Shown: in pieces, positions 1 through 11,075 of the stretch
Layout: each line of letters starts with the position of its first letter
Numbering within the stretch: position 1 is the first letter of the stretch
NCBI GenBank assembly: GCA_900175165.2
Contig: FWWN02000230.1
Location: 84,180 to 148,179, forward strand
Direction of reading: 5' to 3'
Length of the DNA: 64,000 nt
DNA from: Rhizomucor pusillus
Taxonomy: Eukaryota; Mucoromycota; Mucoromycetes; Mucorales; Lichtheimiaceae
The notes under the pieces: model-generated
What the model saw: only the letters and a program-made list of their open reading frames with translations
Databases searched by the model: none
Told to the model about the DNA's origin: nothing
Translations under genes and position numbers: made by a program

Positions 1-883
1 GAAATTCATCAGCATCTCCTCAAGTATATCCATAAATGAAACATTGCAGCCATACATTAGGATTCGAATCCGCTATGTGGGCACTTCCAGAGGTGTCTAC
101 GTTCGCAGGTAAGGAGTCCAAGCTGAGTCTGTTTCCAACAGAAGGTTTATCGAACTGAGCCTCCCCGAAACTATCAACCGATTGCCGGTGGTAAATATAG
201 CCATCTTCGCTATCGTCATCTGACAGTGTGCCCGGATGCTCATATTGCATTTTTCCTGTGCGATGATTGTAGTAGTAATATGTTCTGCCATCTTCTGCAA
301 CCTGTATGGACCAGCCGTCTGGCAAAAGGTCGGCCCTCGCTACGCTTTCGTCGTCGTCTGAGCTGTAGGTGTTACTAATTCTGCCAGTCCAGCCGAAATT
401 GACTGTCTGCTGCGTAGGATAGGATAATGAAAGCGGTCTCGCGCGTCGTCTATTTCCACTGCTGCTACGACGCCGTCGGGTTTTGACGGCGGGGACGAGC
501 CGTTTCTGGCGAGGAGGCGCAATGATGGGTTCGTTGGGCGCCACTGCAGGCGTTTCTTCCTTGTCGTAATCGATAAGCGAATCATTATCCGCAACATTAT
601 CTTCCACGACCTGCACGTAATTGCTGGGGAACCAACCCCGGGATCCACCACACCTACAAACAGAGCAGCGATGTTACTAAGTTGTACAATCCTATATTGT
701 TATATTTTCCAGCACGTTGTTGTTGTTGCACGAGAGTCCGTACCAACCGTCCCACCAGCCAGAGTCCAACTGAGCAAGGACATCAATGTAATCGTCTTTC
801 TCGAAATTTAGAGACGAAGGCTCATTGGAGTAGAACGGGTAAATAGCCTTTACACGGCATATTATTTTTGGTGTTGAGGACAT
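1..883 (-). CDS. SH3-WW protein, 5' part of a probable Cdc25-type RasGEF (partial)
   Basis: Only the first two exons lie in the window (744-883 and 56-653); the gene runs off the left edge. Residues about 7-62 form an SH3 domain (ALYDF-like start, SGWWDGW, RGWFPSNYV), split by an 89-base intron whose removal restores the W-C-G-G-S-R-G-W junction. A WW domain follows near residues 150-180 (LPDGW...YYYYNHRTG...YEHP), after an Arg/Ser-rich linker. SH3 plus WW at the N-terminus is the layout known from fungal Cdc25-like Ras exchange factors, with the catalytic domain at the C-terminus; that part is not visible here, so the RasGEF role is inference. The ATG at 883 is chosen because the SH3 begins soon after it; an in-frame start at 1045 is possible. 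Confidence 0.72.
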
Positions 884-1975
884 TACTGTCGCAGCATGAG
901 AAGTTGAGGAAAGAAAAGTAAGAAAAAAAGAGGAGAAGAAGAAAAGAAGAGAAAAGGAAGGGCTCGATCCCGGAGAAAGTTGGTTGCTGCTGCTTCTGCT
1001 GCACTCGGACGGAGTGGGACAAAGTCGTTCGGGAAGAAGTCTCATTGCAGCGTGCTCGGCCTCTCATTTTTTTACAGTTTGCTTTGTCATTGAAGCCCAG
1101 CAGGATTATCTTTAATGGCGGCCCATTCCTGTAGCTCCAACAGATGAGATTTTCGAATGCTGCAGAAGGCTGTAATAATCACCAAATAAATAGTTAAGAC
1201 AGGGACCATCGCGGATGAACCTCATTTTGTCATACCGAATATTTAGGACCTTAAGCAGTGTTACAGAGGGAAAATAGGAATTACATAGTGATGAGAATTT
1301 TTGGGAATCTTATCGTCAACTTCCTTAATTTCTGTCCTTCCACAGGAGCATGTATCAATCACAGGGTCAGAGACAAAGTTTGGCGGCTCACAGAGTGAGT
1401 GTGTTTTGATGATGACATAATCCATAGAGTCTGTTTTTGCTGCTGCTGCTTTAGATATATCCGTGGGTTGGCGCCGGTGACCTAGGCACAATCGCATTTT
1501 TTAAATAATATGTCATTGACAGCATATGCATTTCCTCTCTCTCCCTCTTGAGGTCATTGCTGCTAGCAATGTGTCTTTATCAGTGGATACCATATTCAGC
1601 CAAAGTTGTTTGAAAAGGTAAGCATCACGCTGTCCCTGATGTTGATCGTCGATCTCTTGATTTTTTGCCCTGCATGTCCGCGGGAAGATAAAGATCTTTT
1701 GTTTAGCTCGCATCTGCTTTATCTATAACCCCGCCGCTTGACTAAGCACGTATTTCAATATCTTCAAATATCCATTTCACCATTGTACGCGAGGAGGCCG
1801 CAATAACTCTACAATCTACATTCGATATATTTTTTCTTCTCTCCTAGGCAGTGGCGTGTTGTGCCACAATCGTGTGTTTCTCTAAACAAGAACCTAAACG
1901 AGCCAATGGTTGTTATCGATGAGAGCATTTGTCTCACGTTTGTCAATATACTACGTCGTACGACATGTTGGCATT
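884..1975. other. intergenic region between SH3-WW gene and FAB1
   Basis: About 1.1 kb upstream of the SH3-WW gene and downstream of the FAB1 stop. The stretch 890-1060 is purine-rich on the given strand, so pyrimidine-rich on the sense strand just upstream of the SH3-WW start, as is common in fungal promoters. No conserved coding frame, tRNA or repeat is apparent. Confidence 0.5.
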
Positions 1976-4900
1976 TTATATGAGTGCACTCGACCAGACA
2001 TGCTCGTCGTCGACCAGGTCAAATTTATCTAGAGATCGGTGTGAGTTTACTACCGATTTCTGTAACCCTAATGGTTCTCGTTTTGTACCTGGCACTGCTA
2101 CAAAATATTCATCCACCATGCGGCAAAACCGCCATTTGTACTGCTCAGGTGGCAGGACTGTAACCTCCTTGTTTGGATGAAGCGTGGACTTGCTTTTAGA
2201 TTCCACTTTTTTGTACCAGGTGTACGCGCCAATAAAATCTAAAATACCACGAGTTGGCACGGGTGCTACGGTGGTGCATATCGCGTGGCGCCCTGCTATT
2301 TTACTTACCAACGATACCGACGGTCAGTTCCCTTTTGTTTTCATCCACGCCGACTAGAAGAGAATAATCCATAATATTGCTCTTTGAAAGAAACTCGGAG
2401 TCTGTACGGATACATTTTTCAATAAGCGCCTTGGAATGTTCGTTCACAGGAAAAGCCAAGCGGTAAGCTGTATAAAAAGAATAGACGGTGTAAGCTGCCA
2501 AATTGTGGTGTAATCCATTTTTAGATTATTTGTACAACCATCAAGCCAATCGCCGTCCCAAAGAGTCATATCGTTTTGCTTCTGTTTCCGTATTTCGTCC
2601 ACATGGCGATCTCGAATACCCTTGAGATCAAAAATCTATAATCCGGTTTCAGTTATCTAGCAAACAAACAAACAAATATGTGATCAGATGACCACCATGC
2701 TCAGCTTCGGTCCGGTGCCATAAAATAGATGTTCCATCACTAGTACATCCAGATTAAGTAGAGTGCGCTTATCGGATGTGCTTCTTATCCGAATAGTGTA
2801 GAACCCAAATATCTTGACCAAAAGACTGGGAGACCCCGCAGATTGCCGCATGTGTGCCAGATACTTGGGTGCAAATTTCAGGATAGATTCTTTCTCGACA
2901 TTGTTCCATGCGTTCATCATCTCTTTGATAACAAGTCGATTATCTATCAATGTTTTGCCTTGATAAGCCAAATGTATACGATTTATATGGTAATGATAAG
3001 TATACACGAACCTTTTGATTTGTAAAAGTAACTCTTGCTCTTGCCTCCGGATGCATTCCATGCCGTACAGCGGCTAAGAGATTGCACCATCAACTGATCG
3101 ATACCGCTTTGTTTGCGCAATGTCTCGAATTCTTCAGCGTAATAAACTATGCAAGTGAACTCTACGCCGTTGTGGATGTATTCTGTGCATGCGATAACAA
3201 TGAGCTCACATTTATTTCTCCATAGTCAGGCGTTTTTATCAAAAGCTTACTGTGCTTTATATGAGGACTGGGAGTGTCTTCACAAGTATCGGTTATAGTA
3301 TCCTCTGCTTTAACATCATTGGTATTATTTTCGTTGTCGGTATGAATTGGTGGTAAAGGTTTCTCTGAGAGATTATTTTTGGATGGATACTGCGCTGTCA
3401 TTTTAACTTCGGTGACACCTGCATGCATCGTCCTCTGAACCATATTGTCGTTAGAGGGATGGGAATCATTTTTGTGCTTGTGACCTGATAGACGGTCGCG
3501 TAAGCCCTGTAGCCGGCGTTGCTGGTGATACTGCAGTTCGGTTGCATTTGCCCTTACGGTTTCCATGACCATCGTGCGGAAAGATGCTGATTCGCTTGCA
3601 GCACCAGTCGAAGGCGCAACGTATTTGCGACTGATTGTAGAATAATATCCATTGACTACATTGTCGCTTTTGTCTTTTCCAGCTGGGATCTCTGGTGGAG
3701 TAGGATTTCTTGTTTGGTCTGTTGGTGTAACAGGTAATGCATGTTTCAATTCTGTTAGGTATTCAATGGAACTTTGGTTCTGTGAGTTTCACGTTGCCTC
3801 TATGTAGATCACGATCGATTTGTAGTAAGCCAAAAGTTCCTAACCTTAGGGTATATGCAATGATAGAAGATGGTTCATCCTGGCGTACAAGAATACTCGA
3901 TCCAGGAAAACAATGGATCTTGTTGTCTGTCATGTAATCTGGTGGTTCCCAGGTACACTCAGCCATCAAGTCTGGACACCACGAATTTTGCCATTCTCGT
4001 AAACGGGTCAAGATTGACGAGCTCTGGAAAGAATAAAGGCGGCGAAAATCGTTGAGACAATCGATAGGAGTCTTTTCCAGTTCTGCTAGTAACTGTGCTT
4101 TCTCGTCTTGCAGCAATGATTTACGCAATGAAGACAGCTCGTTTTTAAACTGAGAGAGTCGTTCTTGTAATTGATTACTATGCTTCTGATCTGCTGACGA
4201 GGATCGAGTTTCTCTCTTGGTTTCAGCAGCAACGTAATTCTCCATAACATATAAATGGGCTGCAACGTGATTAAAAAAGTCATTCACGTCTTGTTCAGCT
4301 TGCGCTGCCCATCGTTTCAAGACGCTCTGGCTGATAGGAGTATGCTCTTCAAGTCTGGGTGCATCTGGGATAACCTGCAAGCGAGGAGTGCGTAACTCGT
4401 ACAGTGGGGCGTATTCGTATGTGATTTTCACGATAGGCGCATCAGGGATACCAAGCACCCGAAAGTGATGGATAGTGTTTGATTTCGCGCATGCATGTTG
4501 GCAATTGAGAGCGGGAGCAATTGCAAACTTATCACTGTAGAGTAATAGTTCGAGATATTTTGCAAAGGAAAACTGAAATGTTGCCTTAGACATTAGGATT
4601 GGCCGCGTCGCTTGGTCGCATTCAGTGCAAGACTGCCATATTTCGATACAGGTTCTCGGTTCTTTTTTGTTCCCATTTTGTTTATCATTCACTCGCGATG
4701 CAGTGTCTGTGCTCGCAAAGAAAACAATGATGCGACCGGTATCGTGTGAGAAACTTAGCACGTGGTCCTTGATCAGCTGGTGGCAGCCATGGAAATCCAA
4801 GTGATGGTGGTGGTCTTTGCTAGTATTTCGATTCATGCTGTGAGTCGACGCAGTATCTGCTGTGTCTGAGCTACAAGTCTTTAAAGGTTCTGGAGAGTTT

Positions 4901-6628
4901 TGCCCTGAACGCAAGATGTGCTCTAATTTTCCCTGCAGCTGGTCTTTGCAAGTGAGAGAACTCTGCTGACACCATTGTAAGATCATCTCCCCCAGTGGAC
5001 GGTCAGCATCTGTCACATGTTCCTCAGACGAATTCTTCTTAAATTTGAAGTAGCTGATTCTGCACATTGTAGGTCCAGAGCAAGGGCGATTTGGGCATCC
5101 AACGGGGTAGCATGTCACGCTGAGAACAATACTTTGATGTTTCGCGAAAGCTTCAATGTCGTTTGTCTCCAGATACAGGTGCTCCAAGCCGATCTTCTTG
5201 TCGCAGGTTTGGTCAAGCAAACGTAATGGTGAATAAGCTGCAATATGCTGAGGTACTGCTAAATTGCTTAGAACAGCATCCTTTCGAACATTTTTGTTGT
5301 CTTGCTTTTTGACAAGCGAGATAATAGATGACGTTCGTTTCTGTAGATTTTCTTTTGATTTCGCAACAAACGAAGCGCACTGTCTCTTTTTGCCTCCTCC
5401 ATTCAATTGCATCACAGATTTGACAGTATCAAAACCATCCTCTTCATCCTGCAAACGCGATAACAAACGAGGCGTTGTGTAGTGTACATGAGGTGACGAT
5501 GAAATGTGCGCATCCTCAAGCCGGTTGCGTAGTTTTCTGAAGCGGTGCGGATCATCCAGCGGTATATTATCAAGCTCTGCCTGCTTTTCATCCACAGACA
5601 AAGTAGGTGCTAGTTTATCTGTAGATTTTACTTGACCGCGACTATTGTCAGATTTTGTGTTTCGTCTCGCTGCTGTGTCGCCCATAAACCATCGAAGGAG
5701 AGTGCCCCTGATAGAATTTTCGGTGGTTTCTGCTGCTGCTAGCTGTGGCGTCGTTCCCTGTTTTGATGATTCTTTTCCTTGACTGTTAGACGGTGAAGGA
5801 TATACAATATGATGATCCCGCATGACGGAGGTTTCTAGCCACATGCTCCACAGCGTATATATGCCTGTTGCGATGATTTTTGCAAGCAATTGCTGATCAA
5901 TGCTGGACGAGATGCCAAACAGTCGTATCGTGCCTGTAAATCCATCCAACAATGGTGTTCTCAAAAGACGATCTAAGATCAATTTTCATTCATGAGTTGT
6001 CCCTAACTTGGGGAATAATGTTACTTAGAGCGGCCGTACCAGAAACAAAACGGGACAATGGGTCGCCATGCTGCGTTTCTCGCAAAAATCGAGATTCGTT
6101 GAAGTTCTTGAAAGGCAGGCATTCGAGATACACAACATCGTAGATAGACCTGGTAAGCGCATTATTGTCGTGTGTTTCTTCTTCAAGCGCTGCTGCCTTT
6201 TGATCCCAGACTTGACACAACCGGAGCAAGATAGAATGGATGGCAGTAGTGAGTTTTGGTGGTAGTTGAGCCTGCGTGACCCACGTCCTGAGAAGCGAAT
6301 GCAAATAATCTCGAAAGGTCTTATCCAGCTGATGATCAGTTTGACGAGAAGGCATTAGCGGATTGGGCAAAGCTTTCCACGCTGAAAAACCAATCGCAGC
6401 ATCGCGTTGCTGTTTATTGTTCGTAGTCACTGCGCTTCCGTTGCTGCTACTCGTCATTTGCAGTGGCGAGACCAAGACATGGAACGAGAACAACCCACAT
6501 CCGGGATAGCCACTTTTGGCAGGAACGGCAAATGTCCTAAAATGGCCAAGCGAAAAAGATGCGAGTGCCACGAGGCGAAAGCGAATTGGATATTGCTGCA
6601 AGTAATCCTCACAACTCGGTAGCATCAT
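1976..6628 (-). CDS. FAB1: 1-phosphatidylinositol-3-phosphate 5-kinase (Fab1/PIKfyve family)
   Basis: Makes PI(3,5)P2 from PI3P on endosomal and vacuolar membranes. Spliced model (reverse strand): 6628-6025, 5972-3845, 3771-3251, 3182-3012, 2958-2696, 2635-2539, 2467-2309, 2238-1976; it closes in frame at 1401 residues. The middle exon holds the cysteine-rich Fab1 block (SPLR, CYPVGCPNRPCSG, then IEIWQSCTECDQATRPI and the KYLELLLYS motif) and the REDEPSSIIAYTL-like segment. The last five exons form the PIP-kinase domain: glycine-rich GGKSKSYFYKSKGKTL, VKIFGFY, VLVMEHLFYG, IFDLKG, NIMDYSLLVGVD, and IVDFIGAYTWYKKVE. No FYVE zinc finger is seen upstream, and the chaperonin-like domain is hard to recognise. 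The N-terminal start is the weakest part; the ATG at 6457 is an alternative. Confidence 0.9.
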
Positions 6629-6880
6629 ATGTATCTTCTTTATGCTCAACGACTTATAGACCCATTGTATTCTTAGATGCTAGTGCTTGCTTATTATTCC
6701 TTTTCATGTTCCAGTTATTTGCAAAGCTGCTAATATGTATTGTTCGCTTATGTAACCTCGTTGTCAGCGCAAAGAAGCTGTTTGAAATAGTTAAATGTAT
6801 GAACGGAAAGAGCTAGCTGATCTTACTGGGCAAAGTTATATCAAAGCTAATAGGATTTTGCTGTAGAAACAAAGGATAAT

Positions 6881-7758
6881 CTAGGCAGACTTGCCGCCTA
6901 CATAAGTAGAGACGATCTTGCCGAAGTTTTCGCCTTGTGTTTTTGCAATAGCGAATTCCTTTTCTGTGGGTTGACGGGAACCATCGCCGTTCCTTTTGAA
7001 CAAAGGTTTAGATCAATTGGAATTCAAGGCTATGACCTTAAGAAGAACATATTTTCACTTACGCGACTGTACCGGCGCCATATGCAGATCCGCCAATAAC
7101 TTCAGAGTTATCGAACAATGCAGTATGGGCGAAACCAAAAGGAACATAGATCATTCCGTGGTGCGCAAAGTATGTGACGGTCGTGAGCGCAGTTGTTTCC
7201 TGGCCACCATGTTGGGATGCAGTGCAAAAGAAAGTTCCTGCAAATTTGCCAGAAAGAGCACCCGTCGCCCACAGCTTCCCAGTGGCATCCAGCAATCTAT
7301 GCCAAGACAAGAACACGTTAACGCCAACTTTCTATCGCCATTCTTTTTAATGCAACAGAAAACCTACGCTTTCATCTGGGCAGGCATGGTACCAAATCGC
7401 GTTGGGATGCCTTGGTTTTTTTAAATGTTATTGTAGAGTAATTACGCTGTATACATCATGCACTTACCAAAGATGATACCATCTGGTTCGGTAAGTTCTT
7501 CCACCTTGATGACAGGAAGGTCTGGCTTTGCAGGTGCGTGCATCTTTTGTAAAATCTCATCTGTGAGGGTCTCTGCGACTGTAGCGCATCTCTTTTATCA
7601 GTGATACCTAGTAAAGAGTGGATAGGACAAGATTTCGGATTACCTTGAAAGATCTTGGTTTTGACACCAGCTTCCTCGAGACCCTTTTGGATTTCGAGTG
7701 CAAGCTTGTAGATGTGATGATATAACGTGTAAATGACAATGTAGACTGTACCAGCCAT
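6881..7758 (-). CDS. NAD(P)H:quinone oxidoreductase, WrbA/Pst2-type flavodoxin-like protein (short paralogue)
   Basis: FMN-dependent two-electron quinone reductase that limits redox cycling. Five exons (7758-7644, 7578-7468, 7410-7368, 7296-7063, 6992-6881) give 204 residues, the usual WrbA length. Visible signatures: YIVIYTLYHHIYKLA at the N-terminus (flavodoxin beta-1/phosphate loop region), FGIPTRFGTMPAQMKA, LLDATGKLWATGALSGKF, TASQHGGQETT, YFAHHGMIYVPFG and GGSAYGAGT. It is transcribed away from the closely similar gene at 8397-9589; together they form a head-to-head duplicated pair sharing a 638-base spacer. It lacks the C-terminal tail of its neighbour, so it is probably cytosolic. Confidence 0.95.
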
Positions 7759-8396
7759 GGTGAGCAAGAAACAGAAGAAAAATATAGCTCTTCTCCCTCT
7801 ATTTAGGTTTTATATGGCAAGTTCGTGTGTTTGAGACAAGGGATTCAACAAGCTTGTTGACACGCAGCAGGACGAATTTTCCCCGAAAAGCATTTAATGC
7901 AGTATACACAATGTCTCCTATGAAAACAAGCCTAATGCGAATGGAGGCACTTTCGTACATCCGTCATCGCTTTCTCCATAATCTACTTAATAAGTTTGTT
8001 ACTGTAGCATCCATTGTTGATACATTGAAACATGCGCTTTTCATATGTCCGTCAGCAGCTACGCTTATTCGCATTTCCGGATACTAAAGAGCGAAACGTA
8101 TGGTGTGCATAAAATTAGTACGTATGATATACCACCTATCTTATGCTAGATGGTGACTACGGTTGTGTTAGAACTCAATGATAGGTCGATCAAAGGCAAC
8201 TGTTTTTAAGTCGTGAGCAAACAGTATTTCGCTGGCAGAGTATGCATTTATCCTTTTGTGTCAACAAAATGTCTCAGACAAAGAGTTCAACAAACTATTA
8301 GGAACAAGCAAGAAGAAAAATCATCAAGAATTTGCCGAGCGCGGGTTGTGTTTGTAGGAGAATCTTTCTTCTTCCTGTTCCCGGTACTTCCACTAT
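7759..8396. promoter_or_regulatory. shared divergent upstream region of the WrbA pair
   Basis: A 638-base spacer lies between the two start codons of divergently transcribed paralogues, so it must contain both promoters. No coding potential or known operator is evident. Any stress-response element here is untested inference. Confidence 0.5.
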
Positions 8397-9589
8397 ATGG
8401 CTGACAGCAGCAGCACTAACGCGAACGTAAAACCAAAGGTTTACATTGTCATCTACACGCTTTATCATCACATTTATAAACTGTCGCTCGCCATCCAAGA
8501 AGGTGAATATCTTTGACGATAACCGTCTGTCAATCTGGTTAATAAGTTATTGCAGCGCTCGAGCAGAATGGTGTGGAGGCAAAAATTTTCCAAGTCCAAG
8601 AGACGCTGACGGAAAGCATCCTCGAGAAAATGCACGCTCCTGCCAAACCAGACGTACCCATTATCACGGCCCAAGAACTGACCGAGCCAGATGGGATCTT
8701 CTTTGGTATCCCTACGCGTTTCGGTATCTTTCCGGCTCAGATCAAAGCGTAAGTCGACTTGACAAGCTAAATCTGCATTAGCTTCTAAAATATTTATACT
8801 CGGCTTGATAGATTACTGGATGCGACAGGCAAAATCTGGGCGCAGGGATCGCTAGCTGGCAAGTTCGTCGCAACCTTCTTTTCGACGGCCTCGCAGCACG
8901 GCGGCCAGGAAACAACAGCGTTGAATGCAGTGACCTATTTTGCACATCACGGCATGATTTATGTTCCTTTCGGTTTCGCCAATGCAGCCATGTTTGATAA
9001 CAACGAAGTTATCGGCGGCTCCGCTTACGGTGCTGGCACAGTGACCAACGGCGATGGATCCCGCCAGCCAAGTGAGACTGAGCTAGCAATAGCCAAGAAT
9101 CAAGCAACGAATTTTGCAGCTATTCTTAATACCTACCTGAAAGGCAAACTTGCTGCTTCAACAAGAACAACGAAGGCTGCTGCTATTGAGGTACCACCTA
9201 CCACTTCATCCAGCGAAGCAAAAAATGCTGAAAGTAAAACACCTGTCATCACCACTACGAATCCTGAGGGACAAACACAACATGAGCCTACCTCAAGTGG
9301 TTCAACTGCAGCTGCTGTAGCTACGGGAGCGGTCGCTGGTGGAGCTGTAGCCGGCGCTGTGGGATCCACAGAAGCTGCCACCAAGGCAACGCAACCTTCA
9401 GCCGAACCTGGAGCCAAAGAAGTCGCTCCAGCTACCAGTGCTCCGTCCAGCGATCAAGGACAGCAGCAAGCGACTGCGACAGAGCAACAGCAAGGGCAAG
9501 AAGCGGCAAGGCCGTCCGAGGAAAAGCCAAAGAAAAAGAAGAAGAAGCTTCTTTGGTTTTGCTGTGGAAACAATAGTCAACTAGATTAG
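8397..9589 (+). CDS. WrbA/Pst2/Ycp4-type flavodoxin-like quinone reductase with long membrane-anchoring tail
   Basis: Exons 8397-8502, 8556-8748, 8812-9589 give 358 residues. Residues 1 to about 210 are the flavodoxin-like enzyme (VYIVIYTLYHHIYKLS, FGIPTRFGIFPAQIKA, LLDATGKIW, TASQHGGQETT, YFAHHGMIYVPFG, GGSAYGAGT) and closely match the neighbour on the other strand. The extra 150 residues are Ala/Thr/Ser/Gln-rich. They include an Ala-Gly run (VATGAVAGGAVAGAVG) and end in a lysine cluster followed by LLWFCCGN. A polybasic stretch plus paired cysteines suggests S-acylation at the plasma membrane, as reported for yeast Ycp4-type proteins; this is inference. Only the intron before LLDATG is shared with the paralogue. 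Confidence 0.95.
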
Positions 9590-9652
9590 ACTTTCTTCCT
9601 TTTTCATTTCTGCATTCTTTTTCCTAATGATACATTCTACTATAAAGCTCTC

Positions 9653-10945
9653 CTACTTGTATTTGCTGCTTTGTGATATCAAGGGGGATGTGGATGATAT
9701 GGAACTTCTGGGTTGGAACGAGGTTGATTGAAGCATTCCATTCGCCAGACCGTCGTAACCGGATTGCCCCACTTTGCGACTGGCTAACTGACATGCAAAT
9801 TCAAGCGAAGAGTTTAAGGGTATGTTTCGTGAAAGAGAGTGAATGATCCCGGCAATAAACGTATCTCCAGCGCCGACGGGATCAACCACCTCGACTTGGA
9901 TCGCGGGAGCGTGAAGAAACTGTCCTGCTGGTGATAGACACACGGCACCGTCTGCTCCCCATGTACAGAACAAGATAGCGCTAGTGAAATCGGGGGATTT
10001 CAGTCATGACTGGCAAGTTGACATATGAAATTGACAATGACGCTATTTTACCTTGGCTTGCATTTGCTTCGTACCGAATACAGGAATTCCTTTGGATCTT
10101 TGTATCCTCGACGTTCGGCAAATAACTTTGAAAAGAAGACAACATCACCCTGTTGTCGATCGCGTGTGAGTAATGTGATCAATCACATAAACAAGTATGT
10201 CCTCTTTTCGACCTTTGGCATCAATGCATCAATGTTTTCTCTGTCTGGTTTTTCGAGTTCAACTGATATATGAAGTTTCGATCGCCATCCTTCTTTTGTC
10301 GCCTTGGCATCGATCCAGTCAATTTGCTGAACTGCATTGTCTACGTTCCTTCCTTCAAAGTGAATCCAGTTGAATGGAACGCTTTTTTCGAAGTTGAGAG
10401 ACATCGTTTTTGTAGTATTGATAATCTCGATCTTTCTCTTGAAATCATCCAACGTAAGATCCTGGATCCTGCATTGTATTAGATATTACATATAGCATAC
10501 ATGAAACATGTTTCACAACGAACATGCTGCAAGAAACGATAGTTCGAGATCCTGTTGCGCGACTTTGGATAATGTATGAGGACGGCGTGGAAGCTTTGCT
10601 ACGATGGGTGCAATATTCGGTCTTGATCCCCCTCTCTTCCAGCTGCGCTGTCAACTGCCTAAATATAGACTTAGGACCAACGGCTTGCCGAGGAGTCTGC
10701 AGCAATGATAAGCGCATACATTACCCTGATGTTTCCTTTGCTCCAATGGCAGACATGCACCATACTTTGAACCGCGGGAACTGAGCAAGAACGGTGCCGG
10801 TGTTGGTAGTGTTGCCACCGAGACGTTGTTCCATACCCTTGGCACGCAGCTTATGGTCTTCTTCGGGAAAATGGTCGACATCGAGTATGGTGTCGAAGTA
10901 GATCTGTCCTACGAGGAGGACGTTGACCTGCTTGTGAGTCGTCAT
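9653..10945 (-). CDS. PfkB-family sugar kinase, ketohexokinase-like
   Basis: Predicted to phosphorylate a ketose or related sugar with ATP. Five exons (10945-10725, 10658-10520, 10461-10213, 10149-10052, 9980-9653) give 344 residues. The N-terminus has the PfkB start (VLLVGQIYFDTILDVDHFP) and GGNTTNT, the counterpart of the GGNASN motif of ketohexokinase. The middle has WIHFEGRN, nearly the WIHIEGRN of animal ketohexokinase, and GDVVFFSK. The C-terminus has DPVGAGDTFIAG with the catalytic Asp of the PfkB anion hole. The substrate is not proven by sequence. It lies head to head with the Tcp11-like gene, with only 130 bases between start codons. Exon boundaries 2/3 are the least certain. Confidence 0.88.
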
Positions 10946-11075
10946 AGCAACCAAAATCTGTTTGCTTTCAAGGTGTCACGAGGACAAATTGCATGGTATC
11001 TCGGCCCTTTGGAGGGGAATTTGATTATTTCTTTCCTTCTTTTCTCTTTTCTTCCCTTCCACCTACTTTACAATA

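Noticed and set aside
53..75. Short palindrome ggattcgaatcc resembling a tRNA T-arm
   Set aside because: No cloverleaf can be built around it; it falls at the exon-intron edge of the SH3-WW gene.
7827..8087. 86-residue plus-strand frame between the WrbA paralogues
   Set aside because: No family signature; lies in the shared promoter region and is probably chance.
8921..9589. Separate 222-residue protein starting at ATG 8921
   Set aside because: It is the last exon of the WrbA-type gene at 8397-9589; upstream exons join in phase and supply the flavodoxin N-terminus.
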